24,406 nt of DNA from Leucogyrophana mollusca (taxonomy: Eukaryota > Basidiomycota > Agaricomycetes > Boletales), in assembly GCA_021014945.1 (NCBI GenBank), contig MU266667.1:1-24406 (forward strand), in the 5' to 3' direction. A program made the position numbers and the translations under genes. Shown one piece after another: positions 1-10,042 of this stretch (its first letter is position 1; each line of letters starts with the position of its first letter). The notes below the pieces were generated by a model, which was given only the letters and a program-made list of their open reading frames with translations, searched no databases and had not been told where the DNA came from.

Positions 1-409
1 CGACGTATTCGAATTGTTCGAGTTTACTGTAGGCGTACTGTGAGGGACGATCGATTAGGGCGTTATCGACTTGTTGGTCTTCGTCGAAATCGTTCATTTT
101 GGGCTTCTTCTTCTCGGCCTCTTGGCGTTCGTTTTCAGCGAGGAGTTCCTGTTGGATGCGCTCTTGTTCTTCCTGTTCGCGTCGGGCTTGGTCTTCTTCA
201 GCCGCAATGCGTGCATCGTCTTCGCGTTGTTCCTGCCAACGAGCGATACGGTTGTCGTGGTCTGCACGCCATGCTTGAGCCAAATGTTCCGCCGCCTCTT
301 CCTCCGTAGTTTGGTTTGCACCTATAATTAGCGTGCGTAGTCCTTGGAAAACGTCTGAAGAGAAATCCGGTTGCTCTTCGAGGGCTGGGTCTACGTGAAT
401 GCGTGGCAT
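1..409 (-). CDS. Partial hypothetical protein, lineage-expanded basidiomycete family (N-terminal part)
   Basis: The minus strand is open from an ATG at 409 down to the left edge, so about 136 residues of the N-terminus are present and the C-terminus lies outside the window. The protein starts MPRIHVDPALEEQ. It has a long Glu/Gln/Arg-rich predicted helix (roughly residues 50-100, with runs such as EEQERIQQE), then a basic-acidic switch (KKKPKMNDFDEDQ), then RPSQYAYSKLEQFEYV at the cut. I recognise this layout as a family of hypothetical proteins found in many copies in mushroom genomes, often in repeat-rich neighbourhoods. That is from memory and no function is known to me. No catalytic motif is visible. 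The 5' flank on this strand is pyrimidine-rich, as is common upstream of fungal genes. The gene could be part of a mobile element, but nothing in the visible part proves that. Confidence 0.6.
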   Translation of the reverse strand, partial: MPRIHVDPALEEQPDFSSDVFQGLRTLIIGANQTTEEEAAEHLAQAWRADHDNRIARWQEQREDDARIAAEEDQARREQEEQERIQQELLAENERQEAEKKKPKMNDFDEDQQVDNALIDRPSQYAYSKLEQFEYV

Positions 410-904
410 TTTAAAGTAGAAAACTTTGGTGGAGTGTTGATTAAATTGGGAGATTTAAGAAGAGAAATGAGGAAGGTGGGAGAGAAATTAGTGAATTTAA
501 GAGAGAAAAGAATGAAGCAGAGCACGACGGAGAGGAGACGACGAACGACAGACGCGGTACGAGGTTAAGAGACTTGTGCCGCTTTTGCCGTTCGCGCGAA
601 GACTATACTCTATTCCTACGCTCGTGCCTCGCTACGTAATAGAGCTTCAAAATTGTGTGTGTGGCGCGACTTCTCAGGCGAACTTGTTTGAAGCCAGATC
701 GCTTTATACAACGTCGAACAACGCCCCCAACTACGTTCTCCGTCTTCGTCGACCCGGGTAACGGCGGCGAAGAGCACGGCACTCATTTCTTATATTTTAG
801 ATTGGAGGTTGTTGCAATCCACCTGTCTGCGTCTTTGCTCAATATTCAGAAAGCCGCCGGTGGATCTCCGACCTTTTTATAAAAGCCCTAACTGAGCTGC
901 GCCT
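410..904. promoter_or_regulatory. Divergent intergenic region, 495 bp
   Basis: This gap separates the left-edge gene (minus) from the DDT/PHD gene (plus) and must hold both promoters. The part next to the left gene (about 430-545) is almost pure purine on the plus strand, that is, a CT-rich tract upstream of the minus-strand start. A TATAAAA string lies at 878-884, only 20 bp before the plus-strand ATG at 905. No convincing ORF, tRNA or repeat was seen. Confidence 0.5.
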
Positions 905-3900
905 ATGCCTCGCCGTACCTCATCTCGTGCTCTCGCCGCGTCTTCATCGACCCCCCAAGACAGCTATGCCGTCCTTGGGCTCTCCGCGAACACTACCTCT
1001 CCCGATGTGCTAGAGCTCAGGCGACAATGGAAATGGGCTGCTTTCAGCCAGTTCTTCTTCACATTCAACTCTCTGTTCGCCATGAACACTGTTACGCTGA
1101 CTGTCAGTCTGTTTATTATGACGTCGCGCTCATCGAATGTACTCACTTGGCTCTACTACCTAGGACATCGAGAACGATTTGGCGCACTCAACCAGCTTGG
1201 TACTGCCCCGCGTTATGCAGCGCATGCTGCAAACGCTCACGCAGGATAGAAAGATATCGTATGTTCTGGCTTGCTATTCAGTGCTTATTAAGTTTATTTC
1301 CTATCGACAGAATTGATAACTGGCAAACTGCTTTACGGAAGCAGTATTTTAAACGGGACCCAGGTGCCAATCCCATCGGGCCCATAGAGCAGCTTGCTCA
1401 TGCTACTATTCCCGAGTCTTCTCGTGCGTCAACAGCACCCCGAGATCTGTCAACAGCACCTTCCGCTGGGCCGCGTCAAGATGAAAATTTCGCAGTACCA
1501 AAAGATGCTCCTTCCGACGGATTCGAGAGCTCTGCAGCAAATAATGATCTCGCCAGAGATGATAGTACCCATTCGTCTGCGAAACTGGAGGCCGCGGGCG
1601 TCCTTGCTGAGGAAGCCGAACAGCGAGATGAGCCGGAGAAATCGTTGGACTGGCTTGATCTACCAATGCTTGCGAAGCTCGATTCGCTACACATCCTTCA
1701 GGAATGGCAGTTTCAAAACCCGCATCGGCTGCGAACACTGATGAAGGATGATGATGAAAGCGCTCAATGGGTATGCCTCTTTCGCGTTAACTGGGCTCTA
1801 GTTCTCGCATCTTATGGTTTTGCTCGACCTGTTTCGTAGAGGATTGAACCCATAGGCTACGATGCCAAAAGGAATGCTTACTGGTTAATTGGTGGTATGT
1901 ATCTGTTTTCTGGTAGTCGCACACTACACTCATTTTGTTTGTGGTTCGCTAGCCGACCGGCTGTGGATACAACGGGAAATACCTAGACCAAACTTAAAGC
2001 GAAAGCGCAATCCCGGCGACCAGTTGTCAAAGGGAACCGGAAAGAAGAATCAGGGAAAAGCAGCGAAGGCGCAACAAAAGAAGCGTCGGCGCGTCGAAGC
2101 AGAACCTAACGTTACTTCTTCGAATCGTACCACTCGTCGCACTGTCCCCGTCGATTCCAGTCCAACCGGAGGTCGTAGCGGGCGAGCCGCCAAGGCACGC
2201 GCTAACCAAAAGCTGGATGCGCAGGCAAAAGATCTCGCAGCTTTTCAAAAACAAATGGCGGGGTCTCGTTCGACCAGAGCAGCGAAGGGCGGTCCCAACC
2301 CCAGTTCACCTAAGAAGCCTGCAGGCATACGTCTGAGCGCAAGGTTACGAGGCACTGTTGTAGAGGACGAGTGGCAAGAGATTCCAGAAGAGTGGCTTGG
2401 GGAAGGCCCTGCTGCTGAGAAGTCGAACGCTGACGCAGACATAGATTCTTCCCCCACCGGAACAAAGACACTAAAAACAGGCCTGGAAAGCGACGTTGAA
2501 TCTATCAGCGACTTGACAGAGCTCAGCGAGGATTCCGACAGCAAGGCTATGGAAGACTTAGGCGACGCAGAGGGCGACGAGGATCACGAGGTTACTCCCC
2601 AGGAACAGAGCGATCTTCCCCCAGATAGCGCTGATTTGGAAGATGAACCCCACCAAGTACTTCCGGACGGTTTTATTGAATGGGAAACGGTCAGTGGCTG
2701 ATTCGAGTTTGCACGCCGGAACTCCGCGATCTCATAACTAACAACGCAGATTTGCGTAACTCTGGAGGAGTGGGAAGGCATCGCTGAACGGTTTGAAAAA
2801 GCCACTCACTATGCCGAGAAGGCCTTATACAAGACCTTGGCCCATGGAATTGTCCCCATTATTACAGCTGAACTCCGGGTACGTCTCACGTCGGAGGGCT
2901 ATAACAATGTGTACTAACACTTTTAACAGGAGGTTGAGCGTAAGCGACGCGCAGAGGATGCCGTCGTCCACCGAAAGCGCTCCTCGCGTATTGCAATGAA
3001 AGAGAGTGAGAAAGAAGAGGAGCGCCTGATGATGAAACAGAGAGCTGAAGAAGAAGAGAAATTGAGTCGCGCTAGGAGACTAGAAGCGCGCCTGAAGAAA
3101 GAGGAAGCGGACAGACAACGACGAGAGACCGCTCGGGAGCAACGCCGCAGAGAGCGAGAGCAAAAGGTTCTCGAAGAATCGCAGGCAAATGCAAGGTGAC
3201 TGCCTAAAATTGCCTGGTAGTGACGAAACTCACCCATCGTTAGTCCGAGTCCTGCCTCGGAAGCTCACGGACCGGCCCCAGTTCTGCTCAACCATCCTCT
3301 CTCCCAACATCCTACATCTTCGTCTTCACGGACTCTCCCAAATGGCTCTGGCAGCGGCTCGCGTACACCAGTCGAAGACTGGGAGCTGGATTGCGAAATA
3401 TGTCATCGCCGGGGCACCAACCAAGTTAGTTCTACATTTGGTTATTCCCTTTCGCTGCAAATATTAAACACTGCATCTAGGATGATGGCACCCCAATCAT
3501 GTGCTGTGGTATATGCTCTAAATGGCAACATATTATCTGCCACGACAGGCAAGACTACCACGCTGGTCGTCCAAAGCGGAACTGGGACGCAGAAGAGTTT
3601 GTCTGTCAGCGATGTCGACCTACCCAGTCTGGACCCCAGTCAAACGGCGGCCCTCCGGTGATTCCGCTGCAGTTCTCGCCTGTCAATCAGAAACCTCCGC
3701 CGTACAATGGCGTTTTATCACAGCCGTATCACACCAACCCGCAATCCTCTTCGCAAGGCTATGGCAATGTCTATTATAACCAAGCTGCGAACAATGGACG
3801 TTATAGCTACGAACACCAGTCTTCTGACTTACGGACGTCTGTAGCACCACCCCACCCCTCACAGTCACATGGGCAACAGCCGCACTCTCCTGTTACATTT

Positions 3901-4365
3901 GCTCATTATCAACCTCAGCAGGGAGGCTTCTCTACGTCTCGTCCAACATACGCCGCCCAAGAATCTGTTAGGTTGCCACTGCAGCAGTTTTCGCATGCCC
4001 CATCTCCTCAGCCATCTCAAGGGCCAGAAATGGCTCAGTATACAGCACCTTTTCAAGTGAGTCGGTCTGAGGTCTCTGTTCAGACAATGGAGTTCATCTC
4101 CTCATAGCAGACCCAAGCATTCCATCCTACTATTCCTCAGTCAGCGCACGATAAATGGAGCAATCCCGCCGCATACCCACGCAACGATTCGCCGTACACC
4201 ATGAACGGAAACCCAAGCGCTCCACAATCCTATGCGCAGAACCCATACTATGCTACTCATCCGTCGGTCGCTCCTCACGTACAAAATTCGCACCTACGAG
4301 GAAGCGGCCAGCACATGGGCCAGTATCCGTCGTATCAGTACAACGCTTACCAACACACCAGATAA
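905..4365 (+). CDS. DDT-domain and PHD-finger chromatin protein (RSF1/CECR2-like layout)
   Basis: Spliced model: 905-1102, 1164-1258, 1311-1770, 1840-1894, 1953-2689, 2750-2878, 2930-3195, 3244-3424, 3481-4056, 4108-4365; about 984 aa, every junction keeps frame. Residues ~35-95 (ELRRQWKWAAFSQFFFTFNS onward) resemble a DDT domain. The ~250-280 segment reading RIEPIGYDAKRNAYWLIG then DRLWIQR matches the WSD/WHIM motif that accompanies DDT in ISWI-partner subunits. Basic clusters KRKRNP and KKRRRVE follow (likely NLS), then an acidic Ser/Asp/Glu region, a highly charged helix (~570-645), and a PHD finger (~695-751: CEIC, CGICSKWQHIIC, CQRC; Cys4-His-Cys3). The last ~230 residues are Gln/Pro/Ser/Tyr-rich and disordered. 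The family role is nucleosome remodelling and histone-tail reading. That the protein partners ISWI is inference. The 48-nt intron at 3196-3243 is the least certain junction, but it is needed to skip three stops in the same frame. Confidence 0.85.
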
Positions 4366-4558
4366 TGATGATGGTTCTTGGTGATGGGATCACCCTCCAT
4401 CCTGCGAGTGAATTATTTTCTGTATTCGTAATTATACTGTGTAGATTTTGAGTTGTTCGGTTAATGGAAGGTGTGGGGTTACATATGACTTGAAGGACTA
4501 TTCACACATACGGAACGGTAAATGCATTTGACACCTCAGAGGGGTATGATCGTTAGGA

Positions 4559-5462
4559 TCATCGTAGGGTCTCGAACATCTTAAAGTTGCGCGATACGAA
4601 GGGAAACGGGTCTGTATCAGTGGCGTTGTCTCTGCTCCATGGTTAGTCGTTGGACTAGCTGCACTGATGATGAGCTTACTCGATTGGGCCCAGGATACGC
4701 AACCCACGAATGTGAGTGTCTTTGCCACTCATATGGTTGGCGACAACGATGATTTGGAGGACGTAGGCATGGACCGGTTTGCTGTGGTAGTGTTAAATGA
4801 CTCGTTGTCAACGTCGAGGAACAGAATTCATACAATGACTGCCCGTCGTCGTCGGGCTCCGACGAAACATCAAAAGTAATCCAGCCATCAGGTTTTTCCA
4901 GCGTGGCAACACGGACATCCTGAAGATCACTAGGTCCGGTTCCAGCACGGATGGCAAGGGTAGATGGTGTATAAGAATCGTCCTGGGGCCAGCTAAGGAA
5001 TATACTGATTTTCTGAGGAGGTAATTGACAGCTTGGGTCGCGTCCAGAATGTGTACGCTTACCTGAATAGCTACCTTGCGAGGAAACTCGATGGTGATGA
5101 AATGAGGCTGGGGACCATCCGAGCTGAGCAGATCAGCTGGACTTAATATCCCCCCATTTTCACGAAAGCGTGATTTGCTTACTGCCAGAAGGTGTCTGGG
5201 TCGCCGTCTCGGAGGCACTCTGCTCCAAAGCCAAACTTGTAAGACGATACCGACCACTTGGCAATCCGACCGATGTCGGGCCAAGGTAGTAATGGAGGTG
5301 CTCGTGCTAGAATCAATCATAAAATGATAGTTCCCATACTGGGCCAATCGTTCTCAAACCTGGATGCATAAGGGGGACGCCATCTCTTGGCAACTGGGAA
5401 GGCTGAGGATTGGGAAGTCCAGCTGAAGCCGTAGGTTGGCCATTTACACCAGGGGTTGCCAT
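4559..5462 (-). CDS. APC10: Anaphase-promoting complex subunit 10 (DOC domain)
   Basis: Exons on the minus strand: 5462-5360, 5306-5183, 5123-5063, 5012-4834, 4781-4680, 4631-4559; 213 aa, near the usual APC10 size. The DOC jelly-roll domain fills most of the protein. Recognisable blocks are AKWSVSSYKFGFG, LRDGDPDTFW, SDGPQPHFITIEFPRK, DDSYTPSTLAIRAG, KPDGWITFDV and ANHMSGKDTHIRGLRILGP. APC10 is the processivity and substrate-recognition subunit that, with CDC20/CDH1, forms the D-box receptor of the APC/C ubiquitin ligase. The protein ends FKMFETLR; the known family C-terminus is Ile-Arg. The first intron (5307-5359) uses a weak GTTTGA donor. It was chosen because it is the only donor found that enters the DOC frame, so the N-terminal ~35 residues are less secure. 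It is head-to-head with UBA4, 234 bp apart. Confidence 0.92.
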
Positions 5463-5696
5463 TACAGCCAGCTAGCACGAGTGTATAAACCTAGCCACTG
5501 ATATTGGGCCTTCGTGCGAGCGTTAGCCGAGCCCAAGGATAATAGAGGTGCCAGTGGACGCACGCGCTCACTTGGTCGCAGTCAGTGACAGTTTATAAGT
5601 AGCAGTTGATAAGTAGCCTTGCCTTGGCCTGGACACCCGCCACCGCACGCTAAAGTCATCAGTAGCCTGCCTGATTTCAGACTCTTTATTGAGACT
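5463..5696. promoter_or_regulatory. Shared APC10-UBA4 promoter gap
   Basis: Only 234 bp separate the two start codons, so the two divergent genes probably share one bidirectional promoter. A TATAAAC-like string reads on the minus strand side near 5485-5491, and TTTATAAGT occurs at 5592-5600 on the plus strand. No functional site can be assigned from sequence alone. Confidence 0.45.
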
Positions 5697-7232
5697 ATGG
5701 AAACTACTGGCCACGGTGAATATCCTAAACTTCACCTTGAGGACTATCCGAGGTATGGAAGGCAAATGATATTGGATGATTTCGGGCTAGAAGGTATGTC
5801 CGCGTTTCTGTAATATGTATTACAGCACCCCGTAAATTGTGTTTCCTTAGGCCAACTCAAATTGCAGCGGTCCTCCGTGGTAGTCATTGGTGCAGGGGGA
5901 CTGGGTTGCCCTGCACTTCAGTATCTCGCTGCAGCGGGTGTTGGTAACGTCGCGTTTGTCCTGCTAACTCTCCCCCGTTGCTCACACTGGCCAGGTGACA
6001 GGGAGGATAGGCATCGTCGACCACGATAAAGTAGAATTGTCCAACCTCCAGCGACAAGTCTTGCACAACGAAGGCACCATCGGCGTCCACAAATCCGTCT
6101 CCGCGGCTGACGCGATCCACAAGTGACACCTCTGCTTTATCGTTACTGTATCCCCCTCATCCTGGGCTCCAGATTGAACTCTAGGATACAAATTGACGCT
6201 GTAACGGATCCCCTGCACTCCTCCAATGCTGTTGCTCTCCTGCAACCTTACGACGTGATATTAGACTGCACGGACAACGCACCGACCCGGTATCTGTTAT
6301 CAGATACAGCCGTCTCCCTCGGAAAACCCCTCGTGAGCGGTGCGGCTCAAAAATTCGAGGGACAGCTCTGCGTATACAACTTGGGCGAAGACGGCCCCTG
6401 TTATCGATGCATCTTTCCAAACCCACCTGCCATGGAAATGGTCGGAACATGCGAGGAGACCGGAGTTCTGGGTGCCGTGACTGGGGTTGTCGGGACCATG
6501 CAAGCATTGGAGGCTATCAAGATCATTACTGGTCTTCATGGTACGCATTCGACACATGGAAGAGGTCCTTTGTTTGCGAACTCTCCCTTTCCCTAGACGG
6601 CAAGGCATCATTGCTACTGTTTTCGGCTCTCACAATGCCATTCTTCCGCAGCATCAAACTACGCGCCAAAAAACCCACGTGTACTTCTTGTGGAGAAGGA
6701 GGCATGAAGCTCGGTGCGATCGAGGAAACAGATTATGTCGCTTTTTGCGGAGGATTGCGTCCCAACTGGGAAGAAAGAGGTTTATCCGCTGGTCATCCGG
6801 GCAGCCGCATAAGAGCCCAGGTATGTGTTCAGACATTGTTCCATCATGCCTGATACCATCGCACGAAACTACAGGAGTTGAAAACAGCCCTTGAATCTGG
6901 CACGAAGGTAACTCTTATCGATGTGCGACCCAGGACGGAGTTTGGTATTTGTCGGTTACCCGGGTTCAAGAGTAGGTGGTCGTACGTTGTGATGTGCGAT
7001 CCATCTCAGTTGTTGCCCAGATATCCCTCTTACTCAGGTACTTGCCAACCCAGCTTCACACTTGTCCGAAGATAAAAATTCGCGAGTGTTGGTTGTGTGT
7101 CGGCTGGGGAATGACTCCCAGATCGCCGCCGATGCGTTCAGAGATTTGGGATCTAACATCATAGTGCAAGACTTGATTGGCGGATTGAGGGCGTGGTCGC
7201 GAGATGTAGACCCTCATTTTCCAATTTATTGA
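5697..7232 (+). CDS. UBA4: Adenylyltransferase and sulfurtransferase (E1-rhodanese) of the URM1 pathway, UBA4/MOCS3
   Basis: Exons 5697-5793, 5851-5943, 6002-6122, 6173-6540, 6597-6820, 6875-6971, 7021-7232; 403 aa. The N-terminal E1/MoeB-type domain has the ATP-binding GAGGLG loop (~residue 45), the NLQRQVLH arginine motif, the adenylate-site [12 protein letters not shown], zinc-type CYRC and CTSC pairs, and the catalytic cysteine in [10 protein letters not shown] (Cys197). The C-terminal rhodanese domain begins [10 protein letters not shown] and carries the persulfide cysteine in VCRLGNDSQ (Cys360). UBA4 activates the ubiquitin-like URM1 as acyl-adenylate then thiocarboxylate, for U34 thiolation of cytosolic tRNAs and for urmylation; MOCS3 orthologues also serve MOCS2A in molybdopterin synthesis. 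All key residues are present. The start is the first ATG in frame; the long N-terminal helix of some fungal orthologues is absent. Acceptor 6001, rather than 5994, is required to restore frame ([11 protein letters not shown]). Confidence 0.95.
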
Positions 7233-7335
7233 GCCAGTTGTAGCAGTATAAGAGTAGGAACGTTGTATTGAATACATGAGCACTTATAATGAGGCTCTGG
7301 CCGTCGAGTGGTGTTGGATACAGTTTGGATTATAT

Positions 7336-8340
7336 TCACTTCTTTCCTGTAACACACAACCGATGAGAAAGGGGTCGACATAAGATGCGTGACTCACGTA
7401 AACCAGCCTGAAGCCACTTTGGTATCTTCTTCTCTGACCCGGTACTCGTTGATGCCGTCGTGGGTGCGGACGCAGGTTTCCGTTGCTCCGTAACGCCGGC
7501 GTCAAAATCAGGGGGTGGTGGCAAGTCCATAGCTTGTGCAGCAATGGACAACATGAGAGGAGCAGGTATATCAGAGCCTGCAAGCAGAGTCAGGAAACAT
7601 AGTCAACGCCACCAACAATCAAGCAACCTATACGAACCATTTAGAGATTCCTCTTCGAATCGTAGCAAGAGCACAGACGAAGGTGCCAGTTGAAGTTCGG
7701 CCAGGCTAAGGTCCCGAACCTTGGGATCAGACACCTTTAAATCGCGCTTAGGCGGTGACTGATCTACAGAGGAATGCTGTCAGCGATCTACCGGAGAACA
7801 ACTTCCTCCATGATTACTCACAGAGGATGAACTTGATAGGCTTCACGTCATCTCTGAGAGATGATCGCACAAAAGCGTAGACGGATCGAATCTTATCGGT
7901 AGATGGGAAGGTCTTCTCAAGTTGCGTTCGATCACTAAACCTGACGCGTATAGTTGTCTGGAATAAATCAGAACTTACTGTAAACATCAATGGGAATCAC
8001 ACTCACGTTAGGCCATCTATCTCTTTTGGCCTTCTCTGACGCTTCACGTGCGGCACGAACCTGCAATGGAGCATTGACGAGCGACTGTGTGCGAGCGGAT
8101 AATGTTGCCTGTGCTGCCTTCAGATCGGCAGCCGTTGGTGTAAAGTACGTGTCGGGCAATTCTTCTACCACCAGGTGCCAGAATAAGGACGTGAGCGGTT
8201 GCAGGTGGTCAATTATACTTACGTGGGTTGGCTGGGGTAGTAGTAGTCGGAGGTTTGTATACTTTGAACTGCGACTGATCACCTCCTGAATTCGCGAGAA
8301 CAGCAGGGGACGGAGAACTGGACTGTGCACTCTCAGCCAT
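7336..8340 (-). CDS. UBX-domain protein of the TUG/ASPSCR1 (Ubx4) family, short form
   Basis: Exons 8340-8223, 8164-8007, 7957-7822, 7763-7638, 7577-7398, 7346-7336; 242 aa. Residues ~35-92 hold the ELPDTYFTPTAADLKAAQ helix and LVNAPLQVRAAREA, the element preceding the UBX fold in TUG/ASPSCR1. The UBX domain (~93-170) reads TIRVRFSDRTQLEKTF, then VKPIKFILYQSPPKRDL, then SSVLLLRFEEESLNG. The protein ends KKIPKWLQAGLRKK, like the PKWL tail of this family. UBX proteins bind Cdc48/p97 and link it to substrates or membranes. The N-terminal ubiquitin-like TUG domain of animal proteins is absent, and I saw no exon for it upstream. The last exon codes for only three and a third codons. The gene converges with UBA4 (103 bp) and diverges from the PITH gene. 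Confidence 0.88.
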
Positions 8341-8925
8341 TGTGGGTCGACTGATTAACAAGGATTTTCATTTGTATAGGAAATGTGATGACAAACATAG
8401 CTCCCTCACGGTCCTGCCAACAGCCCTCCAAAAGTACAAAGCCTTCCTGGAAGACTGGAAGTGGGTGGGTTAGTACTGGTTTGTCAGAAGAAAAAAAAAA
8501 GACATGGCACAGAAAGATCAGAAAGTAGTAGTTGTCTCACTCCACCGACCTCAGGGCGCGCCGGCGAGCGCACCTTTTGGTACAAGGCCGGTGAGTCGAA
8601 CGCAAATTACAAATATGTTGCATCACAAAGAGGACATGAAGGAAAATAGTTGCCTTACCAGACGCAAGATCTTCAGTAGCCTCGATGACGCAGTTATTTG
8701 CCTGAAATATTCGATGGGACTAGCTAGAGCTGGTGGTCCTCTTTTTCCCAGTCCTTCGATCCTTTATACTTGAGCAAGTTGGTCACTGTTTGGACTGTGG
8801 CGGGGCAAGAGCTCTCTATCATCATCAGATTTAGAGTCAGACTGCACCGTAAATGGTCGGCCTAAGAACCGCTCGTCTCACTCTTGTCTTCAAACTTCAA
8901 GCTAAAACGCTAAACGCAGTTGCAA
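8341..8925. promoter_or_regulatory. Divergent intergenic region, 585 bp
   Basis: This gap lies between the UBX gene (minus) and the PITH gene (plus) and holds both promoters. An A10 tract lies at 8491-8500. A short open frame from 8504 to 8773 with an internal GTGAGT is present but has no recognisable family, so I do not call it a gene. Otherwise nothing specific was seen. Confidence 0.4.
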
Positions 8926-9860
8926 ATGACTCATCATCACCACCATGGGGATTGCAGTCACAATAGTCACGATCATGATCATGACCACGATGCAATGGAC
9001 GTCGGCCCCAACGATAACCTCTTTCCACACATCGATCGCGACAATGTAGTCGCCCTAAATTCTTCCGGAAGTGGACCCGAGGTCATTAAATCTTGGGATC
9101 AACGTAACAGCGAAGTGGTACGCCACAAAGCATAGTGGCAATGCTGTCAGTACCTTGGCCTGATAGGTCACCTGCATAGTTCTTGGAATCCGATGCCGAT
9201 GATCAGCTGTGAGTTTGCAAAAGAGAGCTCCATTCTCTGGCTAATACGTGAGGTACGCTTAAGTATCTTGCGCATCCCGTTCACAGGGTCTGTCAAGCTT
9301 CGCGCTCTGATCTTGAAAGCGGGCCCGACTAACCAAACCCCAAACAAAGTAGCTCTGGTGAGTGGTTTGCTCCTTGACCTCGTCGGTGTGAGTGCCAGCG
9401 GCTTCGTATTTACCTGACTTTTGTAATACAGTTCGCCAACCAGCAGAGCCTAGATTTCAGTGACGTTGCTGATAGAAAAGCTACACAGGAGTTTGAAGTC
9501 GTTCAGACAGCCGACGCGTGCGAATACGCCGTCAAGTGTGTGCTTACGATCAACAGCTCCTCGTTGATTCCAATTCTTTTCAATAGGGCTGCAAAGTTTT
9601 CCAACATATCATCCCTTGCGCTTTTCTTTCCCTCAGCACAGGGCGCGGATACAACCAGGATCTACTATGTTGGACTCCTGGGTCACTGGTCTGAGGTGTG
9701 TTCTGCATTGCATTGTACTGCTACATATGAGACGAGGGCTAAGCTGCCTCCATAGCGTAAAGCCAACCCGGTGATCACAGTCTACGAAACGCAAGCCAAT
9801 ATCGCTGATCATGAGAAGATTCAGGGGACAGATGGAGCCTTTAGCTCTCCGCAGCTGTGA
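8926..9860 (+). CDS. PITH-domain protein (PITHD1-like) with His/Asp-rich N-terminus
   Basis: Exons 8926-9117, 9180-9208, 9264-9357, 9432-9535, 9587-9695, 9756-9860; 210 aa, matching the ~211 aa of animal PITHD1. The N-terminus is His-rich (MTHHHHHGDCSHNSHDHDHD), followed by the PITH fold from about residue 35 to 200. Landmarks are LFPHIDRDNVVALN, ILRIPFTGSVKLRALILKAG, KAAKFSNISSLALFFP, GADTTRIYYVGLLGHWSE and PVITVYETQANIADHEKIQG. PITH is the domain that binds the 26S proteasome in thioredoxin-like TXNL1; stand-alone PITH proteins are of unclear function. The His/Asp stretch could bind metal, which is inference. The ATG at 8926 is the first in frame. One exon is only 29 nt. Confidence 0.93.
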
Positions 9861-10042
9861 TGCGTTTCGCGATCTATCGAAAATGGGGCTGTTATACTCA
9901 CGGGCACCTTGCGAATTGCCCGGGTAGCTAGATCAGCGCTGCACGGAGTTGTCGAGTAATGTCATTAACGAAGCACCCACAGTTTATGAGGAGTAAAGTA
10001 CAGTCCGAATGGAGAGATACGGTCACCTGACCACAGTTCAAA

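Noticed and set aside
5944..5994. Earlier acceptor (GGCCAG at 5994) for UBA4 intron 2
   Set aside because: It shifts the frame. Acceptor 6001 restores [11 protein letters not shown], the expected E1 sequence.
8580..8620. tRNA-like string around GGTGAGTCGAAC
   Set aside because: No acceptor, D or anticodon stems could be paired around it, and it fits no tRNA layout on either strand.
8504..8773. 89-codon open frame (MAQKDQKVVVV...) with an internal GTGAGT and a later TTACCAG
   Set aside because: It sits in a divergent promoter gap. It reads through without needing the intron, and splicing at TTACCAG hits a stop within six codons. No family is recognisable, so it is most likely chance.
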